A stretch of 64,000 nucleotides of DNA from NCBI GenBank assembly GCA_023375785.1, contig SZWC01007372.1, positions 64,908 through 128,907 on the forward strand, given 5' to 3'. This DNA comes from Penium margaritaceum. Its lineage: Eukaryota > Streptophyta > Zygnematophyceae > Desmidiales > Peniaceae. The position numbers and the translations under genes were made by a program. Positions 10,981 through 20,767 of this stretch are shown piece after piece (position 1 is the first letter of the stretch; each line of letters opens with the position of its first letter). Below the pieces are notes generated by a model, which was given only the letters and a program-made list of their open reading frames with translations, made no database searches and was not told where the DNA came from.

Positions 10981-11608
10981 TGAGAAAGTGCATAGAAGCT
11001 TCCTAACAACACGGCCGGTGACCGGGCGTCAGTGCCTGGTCAGACGATGACGACAGTCACAGGTCGTACACACAACGGCAAAGGTTTGGCTAGGAGACAC
11101 AAGTCAAAATGTTAGAATGCTTCAATATAGCATATGCAGAGAGAAATGACAACTGACAGGTCCAAGGCATAAATACCTGCCGCGGCGCACGGCGGGTGTC
11201 GCACGCGGCAGTCCAAGAGCTGTCCTAAAACCGGCCCAAAACCACTGTTTTGGCCGTAACTCTGCGCACACATGTCAGAATCCTACGCCGTCTAAACCTA
11301 GACGTGCAGAATCAAAAAACAGACGCAGCGACTACTCACATGCATGCATCCATCGACTGACAGCGAGTATACAAAGCAAAAACATGCAAATGGGCCTCAT
11401 GCCCAGTCCGCCGAAAGGCGCCTNGCACAGCAAGGAGTCCCGGTGACATCTGGGGCTCTGGTACAGTGGTCGGTCAGCTCCAGACGGGTAGTCCGCCGCC
11501 TGTCGTCGCGCCGGTGTCACCAGGGCCGCCTGCCTCAGGGATCTGCACGAGTATGGACACGGCCGAGTGGTCACAGTAAACTGTACAGGAACGGCACAAA
11601 GCACAACA
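10981..11608 (-). repeat. Copia A 3' LTR
   Basis: It reads TGTTGTGC... to ...TTTCTCA on the minus strand and matches 18596-19236. An extra 8-base copy of its terminus (TGAGAAAG, 10973-10980) sits just outside. A single N at 11424 replaces about 12 bases that the other LTR has. Confidence 0.95.
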
Positions 11609-11620
11609 CTCCCTCATGAC
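11609..11620 (-). other. Copia A polypurine tract
   Basis: Minus strand GTCATGAGGGAG directly abuts the 3' LTR start TGTTGTG. It is the expected plus-strand DNA primer; D has CATGGGGGAG at the same place. Confidence 0.8.
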
Positions 11621-11749
11621 CCGATGGTACGCATGTCCATACGCGTGCAGCACTGGTACAACCACATAGTGAGTGACACAGACACATGAGACGTCAACGT
11701 ACATCCCACACTCAACCACTGTCACGCTCGGGGCGAAGCCCAACAGAAC

Positions 11750-12425
11750 AAATGGCCACCAGGAACTTTCCGCGGGCAAGTGCTTTCGTCAAGAAATCAG
11801 CACGCTGCAAGTCAGTGCCAACCCACATGATGGAGATCACGCGTCGCTCCACCAGATCATGAACGACTGATGCTCAACCGCAATGTGCTTTGTGCGAGCA
11901 TGAAAAACACCAGAGTTCTCCGCAATGGCGAGAGCACTCTGGTTGTCGCAACGCAACACAATGGCGGGTATTGACTGCCCAAGCTCAAGAAACAAGTGCT
12001 GCAGCCTAACTGCCTCAGCAGCCCCTGCCCCCAAAGCCACATACTCTGCCTCCGATGAGCTACGTGTGATGCAGCCCTACTTCTCGCTTCGCCAAGACAA
12101 AGCGGTACCAACGAGCAGAAACAAGTAGCCAGTGCGACTGCGCCCATCAGGGCTCCAAGCCCAGTCGCTGTCAGTGTATCCGTCAAGGACCACCGAACAC
12201 TGCCGACGAAAGCAGAGTCCGAGATACGGCGTGGAGACCACGTACCGTACCACTCGTAGAGCCGCGTGAAGAGCTCTCGCACGTGGAGCCTGCGACAACT
12301 GAGCGAGGAGGTTGACGGCGAACGCGATGTCGGGACGCGTGGTAGTGGCCACGTACATCAGAGATCCGATAAGGCGGAGGTGCAAGGTCACGTCCACTGT
12401 CTCCCCCAGCTGTGTAGGGTCATCC
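11750..12425 (-). pseudogene. Copia A RNase H domain
   Basis: This is the C-terminal end of Pol, which would remove RNA from the RNA-DNA hybrid. Visible in order on the minus strand: LRLIGSLMYVATTTRPDIAFAVN, VLDGYTDSDWAWS (catalytic Asp strand), [37 protein letters not shown] and ARTKHIAVEH. A frame change near 11850 breaks the last helix. The true C-terminus is uncertain because the TGA that D has after its final FPVAI is absent here. The upstream join to RT is lost in the N gap. Confidence 0.9.
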
Positions 12426-12693
12426 NNNNNNNNNNNNNNNNNNNNNNNNNNNNNNNNNNNNNNNNNNNNNNNNNNNNNNNNNNNNNNNNNNNNNNNNNNN
12501 NNNNNNNNNNNNNNNNNNNNNNNNNNNNNNNNNNNNNNNNNNNNNNNNNNNNNNNNNNNNNNNNNNNNNNNNNNNNNNNNNNNNNNNNNNNNNNNNNNNN
12601 NNNNNNNNNNNNNNNNNNNNNNNNNNNNNNNNNNNNNNNNNNNNNNNNNNNNNNNNNNNNNNNNNNNNNNNNNNNNNNNNNNNNNNNNNNNNN
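12426..12693. other. 268-base N gap
   Basis: Unsequenced bases remove the RT palm with the expected YVDD motif and the RT-RNase H connection of copia A. Its true length is unknown. Confidence 1.
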
Positions 12694-13202
12694 GTCAAGG
12701 TGCCAGTGATCTCCCGGTTCCAACACCGTGGAGACTGCTTGAGGCTGTACAAGGACTTGCGCAAGCGCCAGACCTTGTCACCGTCCTCAAAGCCTGGTGG
12801 CTGAGCCACGTAGATCTCCTCATCCAAAGAGCCATGGAGGAACGCGTTGTTCACATCCATCTGGTGTAGTTCCCAGTCATGCTGAGCTACAACACCGAAC
12901 AGAGCTCGAGCTGAGGTCATGCGGCCGACAGGGGCAAAGGTGTCAGTGTAATCAACTCCCTCAATCTGAGAGAACCCCTTGACGACCAAGCGGGCCTTGT
13001 AGCGTTCCAGTGAGCCATCCGGCTTCACTTTCTTGCGAAAGATCCACTTGACCTGAATCGCCTTCGTCCCAGGGGGAAGGTCGACCAGCTCGTAAACTCC
13101 GTGCTCTCGGATAGGGCGAAGCTCATCCTCGCAAGCAGCTCGCCAGGCATCAGCATCCTGCGATGAGAAAGCCTCCCTCAATGTGCCCGGCTCCGGCGCC
13201 AT
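12694..13202 (-). pseudogene. Copia A reverse transcriptase, N-terminal half
   Basis: This is the N-terminal half of the RNA-dependent DNA polymerase. Copia RT signatures are intact as far as the gap: VKWIFRKKVKPDGSLERYKA, VKGFSQIEGVDYTDTFAPVGRM, HQMDVNNAFLHGSLDEEIYV (first catalytic Asp), PPGFEDGDKVWRLRKSLYSL and KQSPRCWNREI. A TAG at about 13213, where D has a Gln codon, separates it from the linker upstream. The catalytic YVDD lies in the N gap and cannot be judged. Confidence 0.93.
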
Positions 13203-14396
13203 AGAGGGGGAACTCTACGTGGCAAGTGCACAAGCCTCAGTGTTTGGCCTGACGGCCACGAGATCAGCTGTTGCGTCAGAGGCGATATGGAACTCGCGAG
13301 CGACCAGGTCGTGCCCTATGGGGCACGCTGGGTGTACCTCTGAAAGCTCAGTGCAGACACTCAGGCCTAAGGCCTTTGTGCCTGGATCACCGTTCGCGAT
13401 GCTACGAGAGGAACGTCTGGGTCCGGAACCCGACGCTCGCTGAGCTCCAGAATCCAGTGGTCGAAGGCAACCACTGGGCTCACGGGAGTAACCGGAGATC
13501 GAGGGGCGCACCTCAGGCTCAGGAACAGGTGCGACCACAGGGACAGGTACGACCACAGCTGGTGAGGGCTGAAACGAGGCAGTCGGAGATGCCGTGCGCG
13601 GAGATGCGTGTATAGGGGACACTGAGCTGGGGATGACAGCGGGCAAGGCTGGCCCAGACACTGAGACAGGAGTGTCAGCCGACGTAGAGACAAGAGTGGG
13701 CTGGACTGGGTCAGATGCCGGAACAGGGGTGCCAGTGGACACAGATGGTGATGTAGGAGGAGGCGTGGGAGCAGCGGTTTCTGTGGGGTGCGAAGCACGC
13801 TGGACAGGCGGGATCTCTAGACCAACGGCAATAATAGCCGGCTCATCAAGTGCTGGAGATCGAGAGCGGACTCGAGCGGACACATCAGCCTGACGAGAAA
13901 TGGTCGCTGGCGAAGAGGTCTCCCCCATCCGCCGAGGACCCTCACAGGAAGGGACATGAGCCGCAGAGAGCGCTGTGATCCAAGTCAGATCACGGTATGT
14001 GAGTGACTCAAAAAACAGCGCGTCACGGGACTCAATGACACGACGGCGAGTGGGGTCCCAGAAGCACCAGGCCTTTGACCGCGAGGAGATACCGATGAAG
14101 GCACACAAGCCACCCCGAGGGGAGACCTTGGACCCCTGCTGGTCCTCGGTGTACCATACGGAGGCCAAGATCCCCAGATGCGTGCGAGACGAAGATCGGT
14201 ACGGTGGCCAAACCAGAGCTCGTACGGTGTAACATGATCCGGAAGCGGAGCATGCAGTAGGCGGTTCCAGACCCAAGTCATGTAGGCGAAGCCCTCAAAT
14301 GCGAAGGACTCCGGGAGACCGCACTCAGACAGCATGGCGCGGACCGCATCCTCCATGGTGCGGTTCCAGCGCTCAGATACACCGTTCTGCTGTGGG
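13203..14396 (-). pseudogene. Copia A integrase C-terminus and P/S/T linker
   Basis: It starts with the integrase tail (RTMEDAVRAML, FEGFAYMTWVWNRLLH, a TP-Y-E-L-W-F-like block and KAWCFWDPTRRRVIESRDALFF, the copia GKGY-like module). A linker of about 250 residues dominated by Pro, Ser, Thr and Val follows, then a conserved GDPGTKALGLSV segment before RT. A frameshift lies near 14160, and the TAG at 14415 cuts it from the integrase core. Confidence 0.85.
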
Positions 14397-14413
14397 GTAG
14401 CAGGAGCGGAGAC

Positions 14414-15811
14414 CTAGCAAAAAATGACGTGCTCAGCAAAGAAGGAATCCATCTCGCCGAGGAACTCGCCGCCGCGATCCGAGCAAAACGTATGTAGCGT
14501 GTGGCGAGACTGACGCTCAGCCATCACGAGCCAAAGCCGAATTGCAAGGGCGGTGTCGCTCTTCTGACGCAGACAATAGACCCACCGCATCCGGGTGAAG
14601 TCATCAGTCAGCGTCAGAACATACCGGCCCCTCTCGGACAGCGACTCGACCGGGAGAGGACCGAGCAGGTCCGAGTGAACCAACTCGAGGGGCCTCAGCG
14701 CTCGGGAACGCGAATCAGGGTAAGTGCACCGGTGCATCTTCCCCTGAGCGCAAAAAAGACAGTTGGTCTTGGGTGGCTTCTCGAAAGAAGCCACATCAAG
14801 ACCGAGAGCAGGCTGTGTCCAGATGAGCTTCGACACAGTGTCGGAGCCCACGTGACACAGACGACGGTGAAGCAACCGCTGGTGTTCCGTGGATAGAACA
14901 CCAGTGACAAACACGCGACCAGAGGAGGAGGGAGAGCAAGGGGAGGAAGGCCGAGCAATGCGGTACAAATCATCTACGACTGAAGCACGCAGGACAATGC
15001 TACGGGTGTCAAGAGCAGTCACAGTCGCTGAATCAGCGGTATGCTCAACGGAGAGACCCATCAGAGTGCAGGCACGCACAGACAGCAGACTGAGCTCAAG
15101 ATCAGGCACAAACAGCACGTCGGAGAGATACAGGGGGCCAGCCGGACCATCAAAGCATACAACCCCAACACCGTGAACCGGTAAGGACTGACCAGAACCT
15201 GTACGAACAGAACGGACAGTCGTGACAGGACCAAGTACCACAAAGTCACTACGACGAAACATCATGTGGTGGGTGGCACCGGAATCGATGATCCAAGTGC
15301 CACCGGATTCACGACTGGTGGACGTCACTGTACAATGAGCAATGGAACACTCGGCATCAGAGAAACACTGAGCCGTCAGTGGGAAGGAACGACGTACATC
15401 ACGAAGGTGAGACTCATGAATCCAGTCAGTGCGGTCAGGCCCATCATCATCACATGCGGACTGTGCTCCCCCACACGTGTCATCACGAGTCACGAGGACG
15501 GACGAACAAGCAGTCTGTGACCCACTCGATGATGACAACACACTCACACCTCCCTGAAAGCAAAGCGCCAGAAAATGACGAAGCTCGGCGATGGTGTGGT
15601 CACGTGGATCTGGATCACTGCTGCTCGCTGGTGAGGATGCAGGAACAGCTACAGTCGTAGTCGCCGCGCGTCCAGAGGAGTGTGCGGTCGACGTGCCGGA
15701 CGTGGTGCGAGCAGCATGCGCAGCCTGAAGTCCGCGAGTGATGCGCTCCCAGTCGAGCAGCTGCTGGCATTCGGTGTAGCGATGGGCACCTCCACAGTTG
15801 TAGCAGTGCAC
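14414..15811 (-). pseudogene. Copia A CCHC, protease and integrase core
   Basis: A 465-codon open stretch. Zinc knuckle CYNCGGAHRYTEC opens it (spacing C-x2-C-x3-H-x4-C). The aspartic protease motif WIIDSGATHHM follows at about residue 165-175 with the LSLLSVRACTLMGL strand. The integrase shows its HHCC finger (HRRLCHVGS ... CLFCAQGKMHR), VHSDLLGPL (first Asp), LTDDFTRMRWVY, and CSDRGGEFLGE (second Asp). It ends at a TAG (about 14415) in the segment before the QQNGVSERWNRT block, which lies in the same frame after it. Protease would process the polyprotein; integrase would insert the cDNA. Confidence 0.95.
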
Positions 15812-17176
15812 GGAACGGCCACTGCTACCACTGGATGACGACTGCTGCTGACCCGATCCGCGCTTCCTATTCTTCTTCTTCCCTTGGGCAGCTGCTGCAA
15901 TGCCCTACGTCTGCGTGGGTGTAGACGGGGTCGAAGAGGAGGAGGAAGATGAGGTCGTGATGGAGGTAGGTGAGGGTGAGTGCAGGAGGGAAGATGGTGG
16001 TGAGGCGAGGACTACTGCAGCGAGGGAAGTCTCCTGATGTGCTACTACTGCCTCGCGGGCCGATGTCACCTGGAGGAAAAGCTGATGGGCCCAAGGGAGC
16101 AGCTGCAGGGTGGCTGAGAAAGGCTCGAGAGCGGCGTCGCTGTACCGTGTGAATATGTCGTTATACTCCAGGCAAACTCCGAGCATGATCGTCCGAAGCG
16201 CCCACAGCTGTGTGCCCCCTGAGGTCCCTAGACGCGTCTAGATACGCATGGTGCGTCGCCAGTAATCCGCTGCAGGCTCCACTGGTCCCTGACGGAGAGA
16301 GTGGAAAGCACGAATGTGTGACGCACGCGTGGCGTACGTCTCTGCGGCCAGTAGGGACAACGCCAGATCCCAGCCTCCACGAGGATCAGCTCCGGTGCCT
16401 GTGCTAGCCTCGCCGAGGAAGGGACGGAAGTCAACGAAAGTCTCGCGTGGCATGGCGTAGAGAAGCCCTCGCATGGCCCGGGCTGCTGTCAGCACCTGTG
16501 CTGGATCTGTAGACTGGTATGTGCTGTGGTAGTAAGGCCACACTCCCTCAGAAGTGGCCCACACCTGAAACAGGATCTCCCAGCAGTCAAATCCATCCTC
16601 GTTGATGAACCGTGGAGGTGGTGCCTCAAAGTCCTTTGGTTGTCGCTCCGTGGGGAGAGCAGCCACAGTCTGAGGAGGGTGAGAGACGGGAAAAACTCCT
16701 GGAAGGGGGTGATCACCGGGGAAGTCAGGTGACGGTCGTATCGGGGAGACGGGTGGAGGTCGGATACCCTTCTGCAGCTTATGGAGGCGCTCCTATAGAA
16801 GACGAATCTCTCGCTCCGGGGAGTCATCCTCGAAGCCTGGCATGAATGGCTCGTCGTCAAGGAGGTCCGCAGGTGGTGGAGAAACCACACCTGGAGGTGA
16901 AGCAGGCGGGGCACCTGTCACGGGCACCTGAGCCGAGTGTTGGGTGGAGGCCGCAACACCGGCAGCTCCCTCAAAAATCCGCGGAGAAGGCGTGGACTGA
17001 GCGCGCAGGAGCTCAGTCAGCGTGCGGATCACGTCAGTCTGCTCTCGCTGCAGACGACGCATCTCCTCCTGCTGGCTGCGCAGGTCCTCAATGGCCTGCG
17101 AGCGAGGGCTCAATACCCCTGAAGAAGAGGAGGAGGGATCACCTTGTCCCTTGTCCTTGTCGTCGGGTGAACTCAT
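15812..17176 (-). pseudogene. Copia A Gag
   Basis: This is the capsid precursor. The ATG at 17176-17174 begins MSSPDDKDKG, followed by a predicted coiled coil (SRSQAIEDLRSQQEEMRRLQ) and a copia Gag core with DCWEILFQVWATSEGVWPYY, RAMRGLLYAMPRETFVDFRPF and HIRAFHSLRQGPVEPAADYW. Three in-frame TAGs break it: at about 16790 and 15903 (each a Gln codon in relatives) and at 16236 (a Tyr codon in relatives). Between and beyond them the frame is continuous into the zinc knuckle. Because of the contig overlap at 17306, its first 170 bases also appear a second time (ATG at 17473-17471). Confidence 0.92.
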
Positions 17177-17602
17177 GTCGCCGCTCACTATGGGACAACA
17201 GGTCAAGTTTGCCGGATTTCAAAATTGTTCGCGTTTCTCGGGGAGTTGAAACGCTGGCAACTTTTGACTTTCCGGTTGAAAATTTGGCTAAGTGTAATGC
17301 TGACANAGCTCAGTCAGCGTGCGGATCACGTCAGTCTGCTCTCGCTGCAGACGACGCATCTCCTCCTGCTGGCTGCGCAGGTCCTCAATGGCCTGCGAGC
17401 GAGGGCTCAATACCCCTGAAGAAGAGGAGGAGGGATCACCTGGTCCCTTGTCCTTGTCGTCGGGTGAACTCATGTCGCCGCTCACTATGGGACAACAGGT
17501 CAAGTTTGCCGGATTTCAAAATTGTTTGCGTTTCTCGGGGAGTTGAAACGCTGGCAACTTTTGACTTTCCGGTTGAAAATTTGGCTAAGTGTAATGCTGA
17601 CA
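17010..17602. other. Contig-overlap duplication around the single N at 17306
   Basis: Bases 17010-17305 recur as 17307-17602 with a few substitutions (for example ACCTTGTCCC against ACCTGGTCCC). It falsely doubles the start of gag in copia A. Confidence 0.85.
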
Positions 17603-17670
17603 TCGCCAAGTGGTTGCTGACGTCCGCATGACCTGATGACGTCAGCAACCAACAATGCTGATGTCAGCTC
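17594..17670 (-). promoter_or_regulatory. Copia A: four phased TGCTGACGTCAGCA-like motifs
   Basis: Four variants of the palindrome TGCTGACGTCAGCA start near 17594, 17614, 17633 and 17655, about 20 bp apart, and end 120 bp before the gag ATG at 17473. The core TGACGTCA is the classical CRE/bZIP-type site. Equivalent clusters are in B, D and E at the same distance from gag. Confidence 0.8.
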
Positions 17671-18583
17671 GTCCCCTCCCTTTCTTTTTTTTCCTTTTTT
17701 TTTCTCTTTCTTGTCATGGTTCTGCCGCTGCGCGGTGGCGCGCGGCAACTCCGCAAAAGCTGCGCAACAGCTTACGCCCAGCTGCTGCTGCAGCTGTGCT
17801 GTCAGCTGCAGCAGCAGCTGCGTAGCTGCGTGTGCAGCGGTGGCAGCAGCGGCTGCGCTGCTGCTGCTGCTGCTGCGCGCGGCGGCTGCTGCTACGCGCG
17901 GTGTTGCTGCTGCGTGCTGCAGCTGCTGCTGGCTGCCACCGCCGCGCGCTGCTGCTGGCTGCCGCCGCCACTCGCTGCAGCTGCTGCCACTGCTGCGCTG
18001 CTGCTGCCGCCGCGACTGCTGCTCCTGCTGCTGTGCCGCTGCCGCTGCTACGCTGCCGCTGCCACTGCTGCCGCTGCCGCTGCTACGCTGCCGCTGCCGC
18101 TGCTACGCTGCCGCTGCCACTGCTGCCGCTGCTGCTGCCGACGCTGCTGCTGCGCTGCTGCTGTGCTACTGCCGCCACCGCCTCTGCTGCTGCTGCTGTG
18201 CTGTTGCGGCTGTGGGGGGAGTGGCGGCTGCACGCACCGCAGCCGCCACACACCTCTGTGTGGCGGTACGCGCCGCTGCTGCTGCCGACGCTGCTGCTGC
18301 GCTGCTGCTGTGCTACTGCCGCCACCGCCTCTGCTGCTGCTGCTGTGCTGTTGCGGCTGTGGGGGGAGTGGCGGCTGCACGCACCGCAGCCGCCACACAC
18401 CTCTGTGTGGCGGTACGCGCCGCTGCTGCTGCCTCAGCAGCTGCGATCTCACGTGGTGGGTGGAGTACGCGGACGGCGACCGGCCGTCTCCAACAGATCC
18501 CAGAAGGTCTGCTGCAGCGGTGACTCTCGCTGCTGCTGCTCTGCTACGTCTCTGCTGCGCAGCTCAGTGAGAACTGTCTCACT
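17671..18583 (-). other. Copia A CAG/CTG-rich 5' leader
   Basis: About 0.9 kb between primer site and motif cluster, composed mostly of GCT/GCC/CTG triplets. Several frames stay open on both strands (poly-Leu, poly-Ala, poly-Cys or poly-Gln readings) because of the composition; I do not call a protein. It includes a 147-bp tandem duplication and two overlapping hairpins. Confidence 0.85.
18126..18419 (-). repeat. 147-bp tandem duplication in leader of copia A
   Basis: Two copies, 18126-18272 and 18273-18419, are apparently identical. Each contains the overlapping hairpins 18221-18249 (arms GTGGCGGCTGC) and 18243-18266 (arms CCGCCACACA). D and E have this region once. Confidence 0.9.
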
Positions 18584-18595
18584 GCTCTGATACCA
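18584..18595 (-). other. Copia A primer-binding site
   Basis: Minus strand TGGTATCAGAGC immediately inside the 5' LTR, complementary to the 3' end of plant initiator Met-tRNA, the usual primer of Ty1/copia elements. Confidence 0.92.
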
Positions 18596-19236
18596 TGAGA
18601 AAGTACATAGAAGCTTCCTAGCAACACGGCCGCTGACCGGGCGTCAGTGCCTGGTCAGACGGTGACGACAGTCACAGGTCGTACACACAACGGCAAGGGT
18701 TTGGCTAGGAGACACAAGTCAAAGTGTCAGAATGCTTCAATATAGGATATGCAGAGAGAAATGATACCTGACAAGTCCAGGGCATAAACACCTGCCGTGG
18801 CGCACGGCGGGTGTCGCACGCGGCAGTCCAAGAGCTGTCCTAAAACCGGCCCAAAACCACTGTTTTGGCCGTAACTCTACGCACACATGTCAGAATCCTA
18901 CGCCGTCTAAACCTAGACGTGCATAATCAAAAGACGGACGCAGCGACTGGTCACATGCATGCATCCATTGACTGACAGCGAGTATACAAAGCAAAAACAT
19001 GCAAATGGGCCTCATGCCCAGTCCGCCAAAAGGCGCCTGCAAGACGTAGAAGGCACAGCAAGGAGTCCCGGTGACATCTGTGGCTCTGGTACAGTGGTCG
19101 GTTAGCTCTAGACGGGTAGTCCCCCGCCTGTCGTCGCGCCGGTGTCACCAGGGCCGCCTGCCTCAGGGATCTGGACGAGTATGGACACGGCCGAGTGGTC
19201 ACAGTAAACTGTACAGGAACGGCACAAAGCACAACA
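18596..19236 (-). repeat. Copia A 5' LTR
   Basis: 641 bp, ends TG...CA on the minus strand, paired with 10981-11608. Outer end ACAACA (plus strand) is directly followed by the repeated host segment at 19237. Confidence 0.95.
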
Positions 19237-19545
19237 CCATGAGTGGTCCGTTCGAGAAACTCCGTCGAGAAGTCGAGGGGTTTTGACAATATTGACGCAC
19301 GATTTTATGAAATTCCAACACCATCAAACGTATCATTATGTTGATGCCTTTGATGACACTCCTCGTCTTTCAAGAAGGTGGTAGATCATTTCAGACCTTG
19401 AGGAGTAGAACACCGGAGCTCGGGGCGGGGAGCCAAAATGCCCTTGACCAGTCGGCCTGAAAGCCCTGAAATGCGGTGGGCCAAAAATGGAAGGACAGAA
19501 ATTTCCACTCGTACATTTCACGGATTCACATGCATATAGGAAAAC
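19237..19545. repeat. ~450-bp repeat, copy R3; far copy of flanking duplication
   Basis: 19237-19463 duplicates 10755-10972 across copia A. Past 19463 it continues with CCCTGAAATGCGGTGGGCC, which is the uninterrupted continuation of the repeat (R1 has GCAGTGGGCC there). Confidence 0.8.
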
Positions 19546-19715
19546 AACAAAGCGAGCAAGCGAGTGAGTGTAGCGCGCGTGAAGTCGCTCCACGTTTCTG
19601 CTGGCCTGAGAGAGTCGTGCCATGTTAGATTGATCTGCTCAAGAGGTATTACGCCTGCCGTCAACGATGTGAGAGCGGTCGCACGAGCCGTTGATGCAGC
19701 TCCGCCGGTCTCCTG

Positions 19716-19961
19716 CTACCATTGGATGGTCTTTAGGTCAAACCACCAACTTAAAGCCGTGCCATGCAAAATCGAGGCCATGGGTTCAATTTTCTTTGTG
19801 TTGTGGTTGACCCTAGCAGCGGTGAAGTACACCTCCAACATTGACGACCACATCCTGGTCGTTGGTCCCTCGGAATTTGCGTGATCGAACGGCTCGGGAA
19901 GTGCCAGTCGAATTTGGGTTTCACTCGAGAACCCCCTAAAGAACAGCACTTGGGATAACAT
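19716..19961 (-). pseudogene. Ty3/gypsy-type Gag fragment
   Basis: An 81-codon open piece reads ALPEPFDHANSEGPT, then MWSSMLEVYFTAARV and ILHGTALSWWFDL. This is the layout of the Ty3/gypsy Gag core: P-x-x-F-x-G, W-x-x-x-M-E-x-Y-F-x-A, then L-x-G-x-A-x-x-W-W. There is no zinc knuckle, protease or LTR nearby, so it is an orphan remnant lying between repeat copies R3 and R4. It is the only gypsy-type protein similarity I recognise in the window. Confidence 0.7.
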
Positions 19962-20187
19962 TTAGCTCCTCCAAAAACCCACAATGATGATGCAGGCTAA
20001 GATCGTAAGAATGTATGAGACCTGGCATTTGCCACATCCTAGCAAGATAATCGTAAATAAGAAAACCAAGGTAAGCTAGTGATGCCAAGAGGCGTAAGAG
20101 GCGCGGAGTAGAAGACGATTTAAGGGATTTGGGAAATTGGATAACTCACATTTTGCTCCAAGTGTACGTCGATAACAAGTGTTGGAT

Positions 20188-20570
20188 ATGTCGAGTACAT
20201 GTATACAACAACAGGAAACAAAATGAGGCATATCTTTGGATCTTGTGTGCAAAAATTGAGCGACGTGTACGACATCGCGTCATGAGTGGTCGCTTTGTGA
20301 AAATCCGTAGACAAGTTGGGCATTTTCAAAGATACCGAAGCGGGATTTCATAAAATTCTGGCACTATCAAGAAGTCGACCGGACAGTATCCAAGTATTGA
20401 TGTGTTTCATGAAAATTCTATTGACCTCTTCTACTAAGTGGTTGAATGTGTCGAAGTAGTTGGGAACAGAAAACTGGGAGTCAAGGTAGGTGGCCAAAAT
20501 GCCCTCGACCGATCGGCATAAAACTCCTGAGAGAAACGCGTGGCAGGTAATAAATGTAATGACATGAAAG
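20188..20570. repeat. ~450-bp repeat, copy R4
   Basis: It starts GTCGAGTACATGTATACAAC and shares the CGACGTGTACGACATCGCGTCATGAGTGGTC order of blocks (here split: CGACGTGTACGACATC and CATGAGTGGTC) with R1-R3, at clearly lower identity than R2 to R3. Confidence 0.55.
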
Positions 20571-20767
20571 CCTACTTGCACAATTCAAGGAATCATGTAC
20601 ATTTGGGACAAAAAAAACGCCAGTCATATCCATAACACCCTTGTCAAATAACAACTCAACAAATAACATCCTAGAAAATTCTGCTCGATATGTAAGGCAA
20701 CAAGCACACTAAGCTCAAATCAAAACATGAAGAGGCCAAACAACCTTAGATGGAATGAATTTTAAAA

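Larger units (their letters stand above)
10981..19236 (-). mobile_element. Copia A: Ty1/copia LTR retrotransposon, complete but broken
   Basis: In minus-strand order the element has a 5' LTR (18596-19236), primer site, CAG-rich leader, gag-pol in one frame, purine tract and 3' LTR (10981-11608). The LTRs differ at 21 or more positions over about the first 400 aligned bases, so the insertion is not recent. Damage to the single frame consists of TAGs at about 16790, 16236, 15903, 14415 and 13213, and one frameshift near 14160. It contains a 268-N gap in RT and single-N joins at 11424 and 17306. No 5-bp target duplication is present; instead a 218/227-bp host segment is repeated flush on both sides. 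Confidence 0.95.

Noticed and set aside
17010-17602. Duplicated gag start in copia A, and likewise duplicated RT in copia C (44401-45019) and integrase in copia E (62134-62548)
   Set aside because: Each duplication is centred on a single N and is explained by unmerged contig overlap.
17636-18590. Cys/Leu/Ala- or Gln-rich proteins in copia leaders (also 28.8-29.3, 48.8-49.7, 51.7-52.4 and 58.6-59.4 kb)
   Set aside because: Triplet-repeat composition keeps several frames open on both strands at once; the region lies between primer site and gag in each element.
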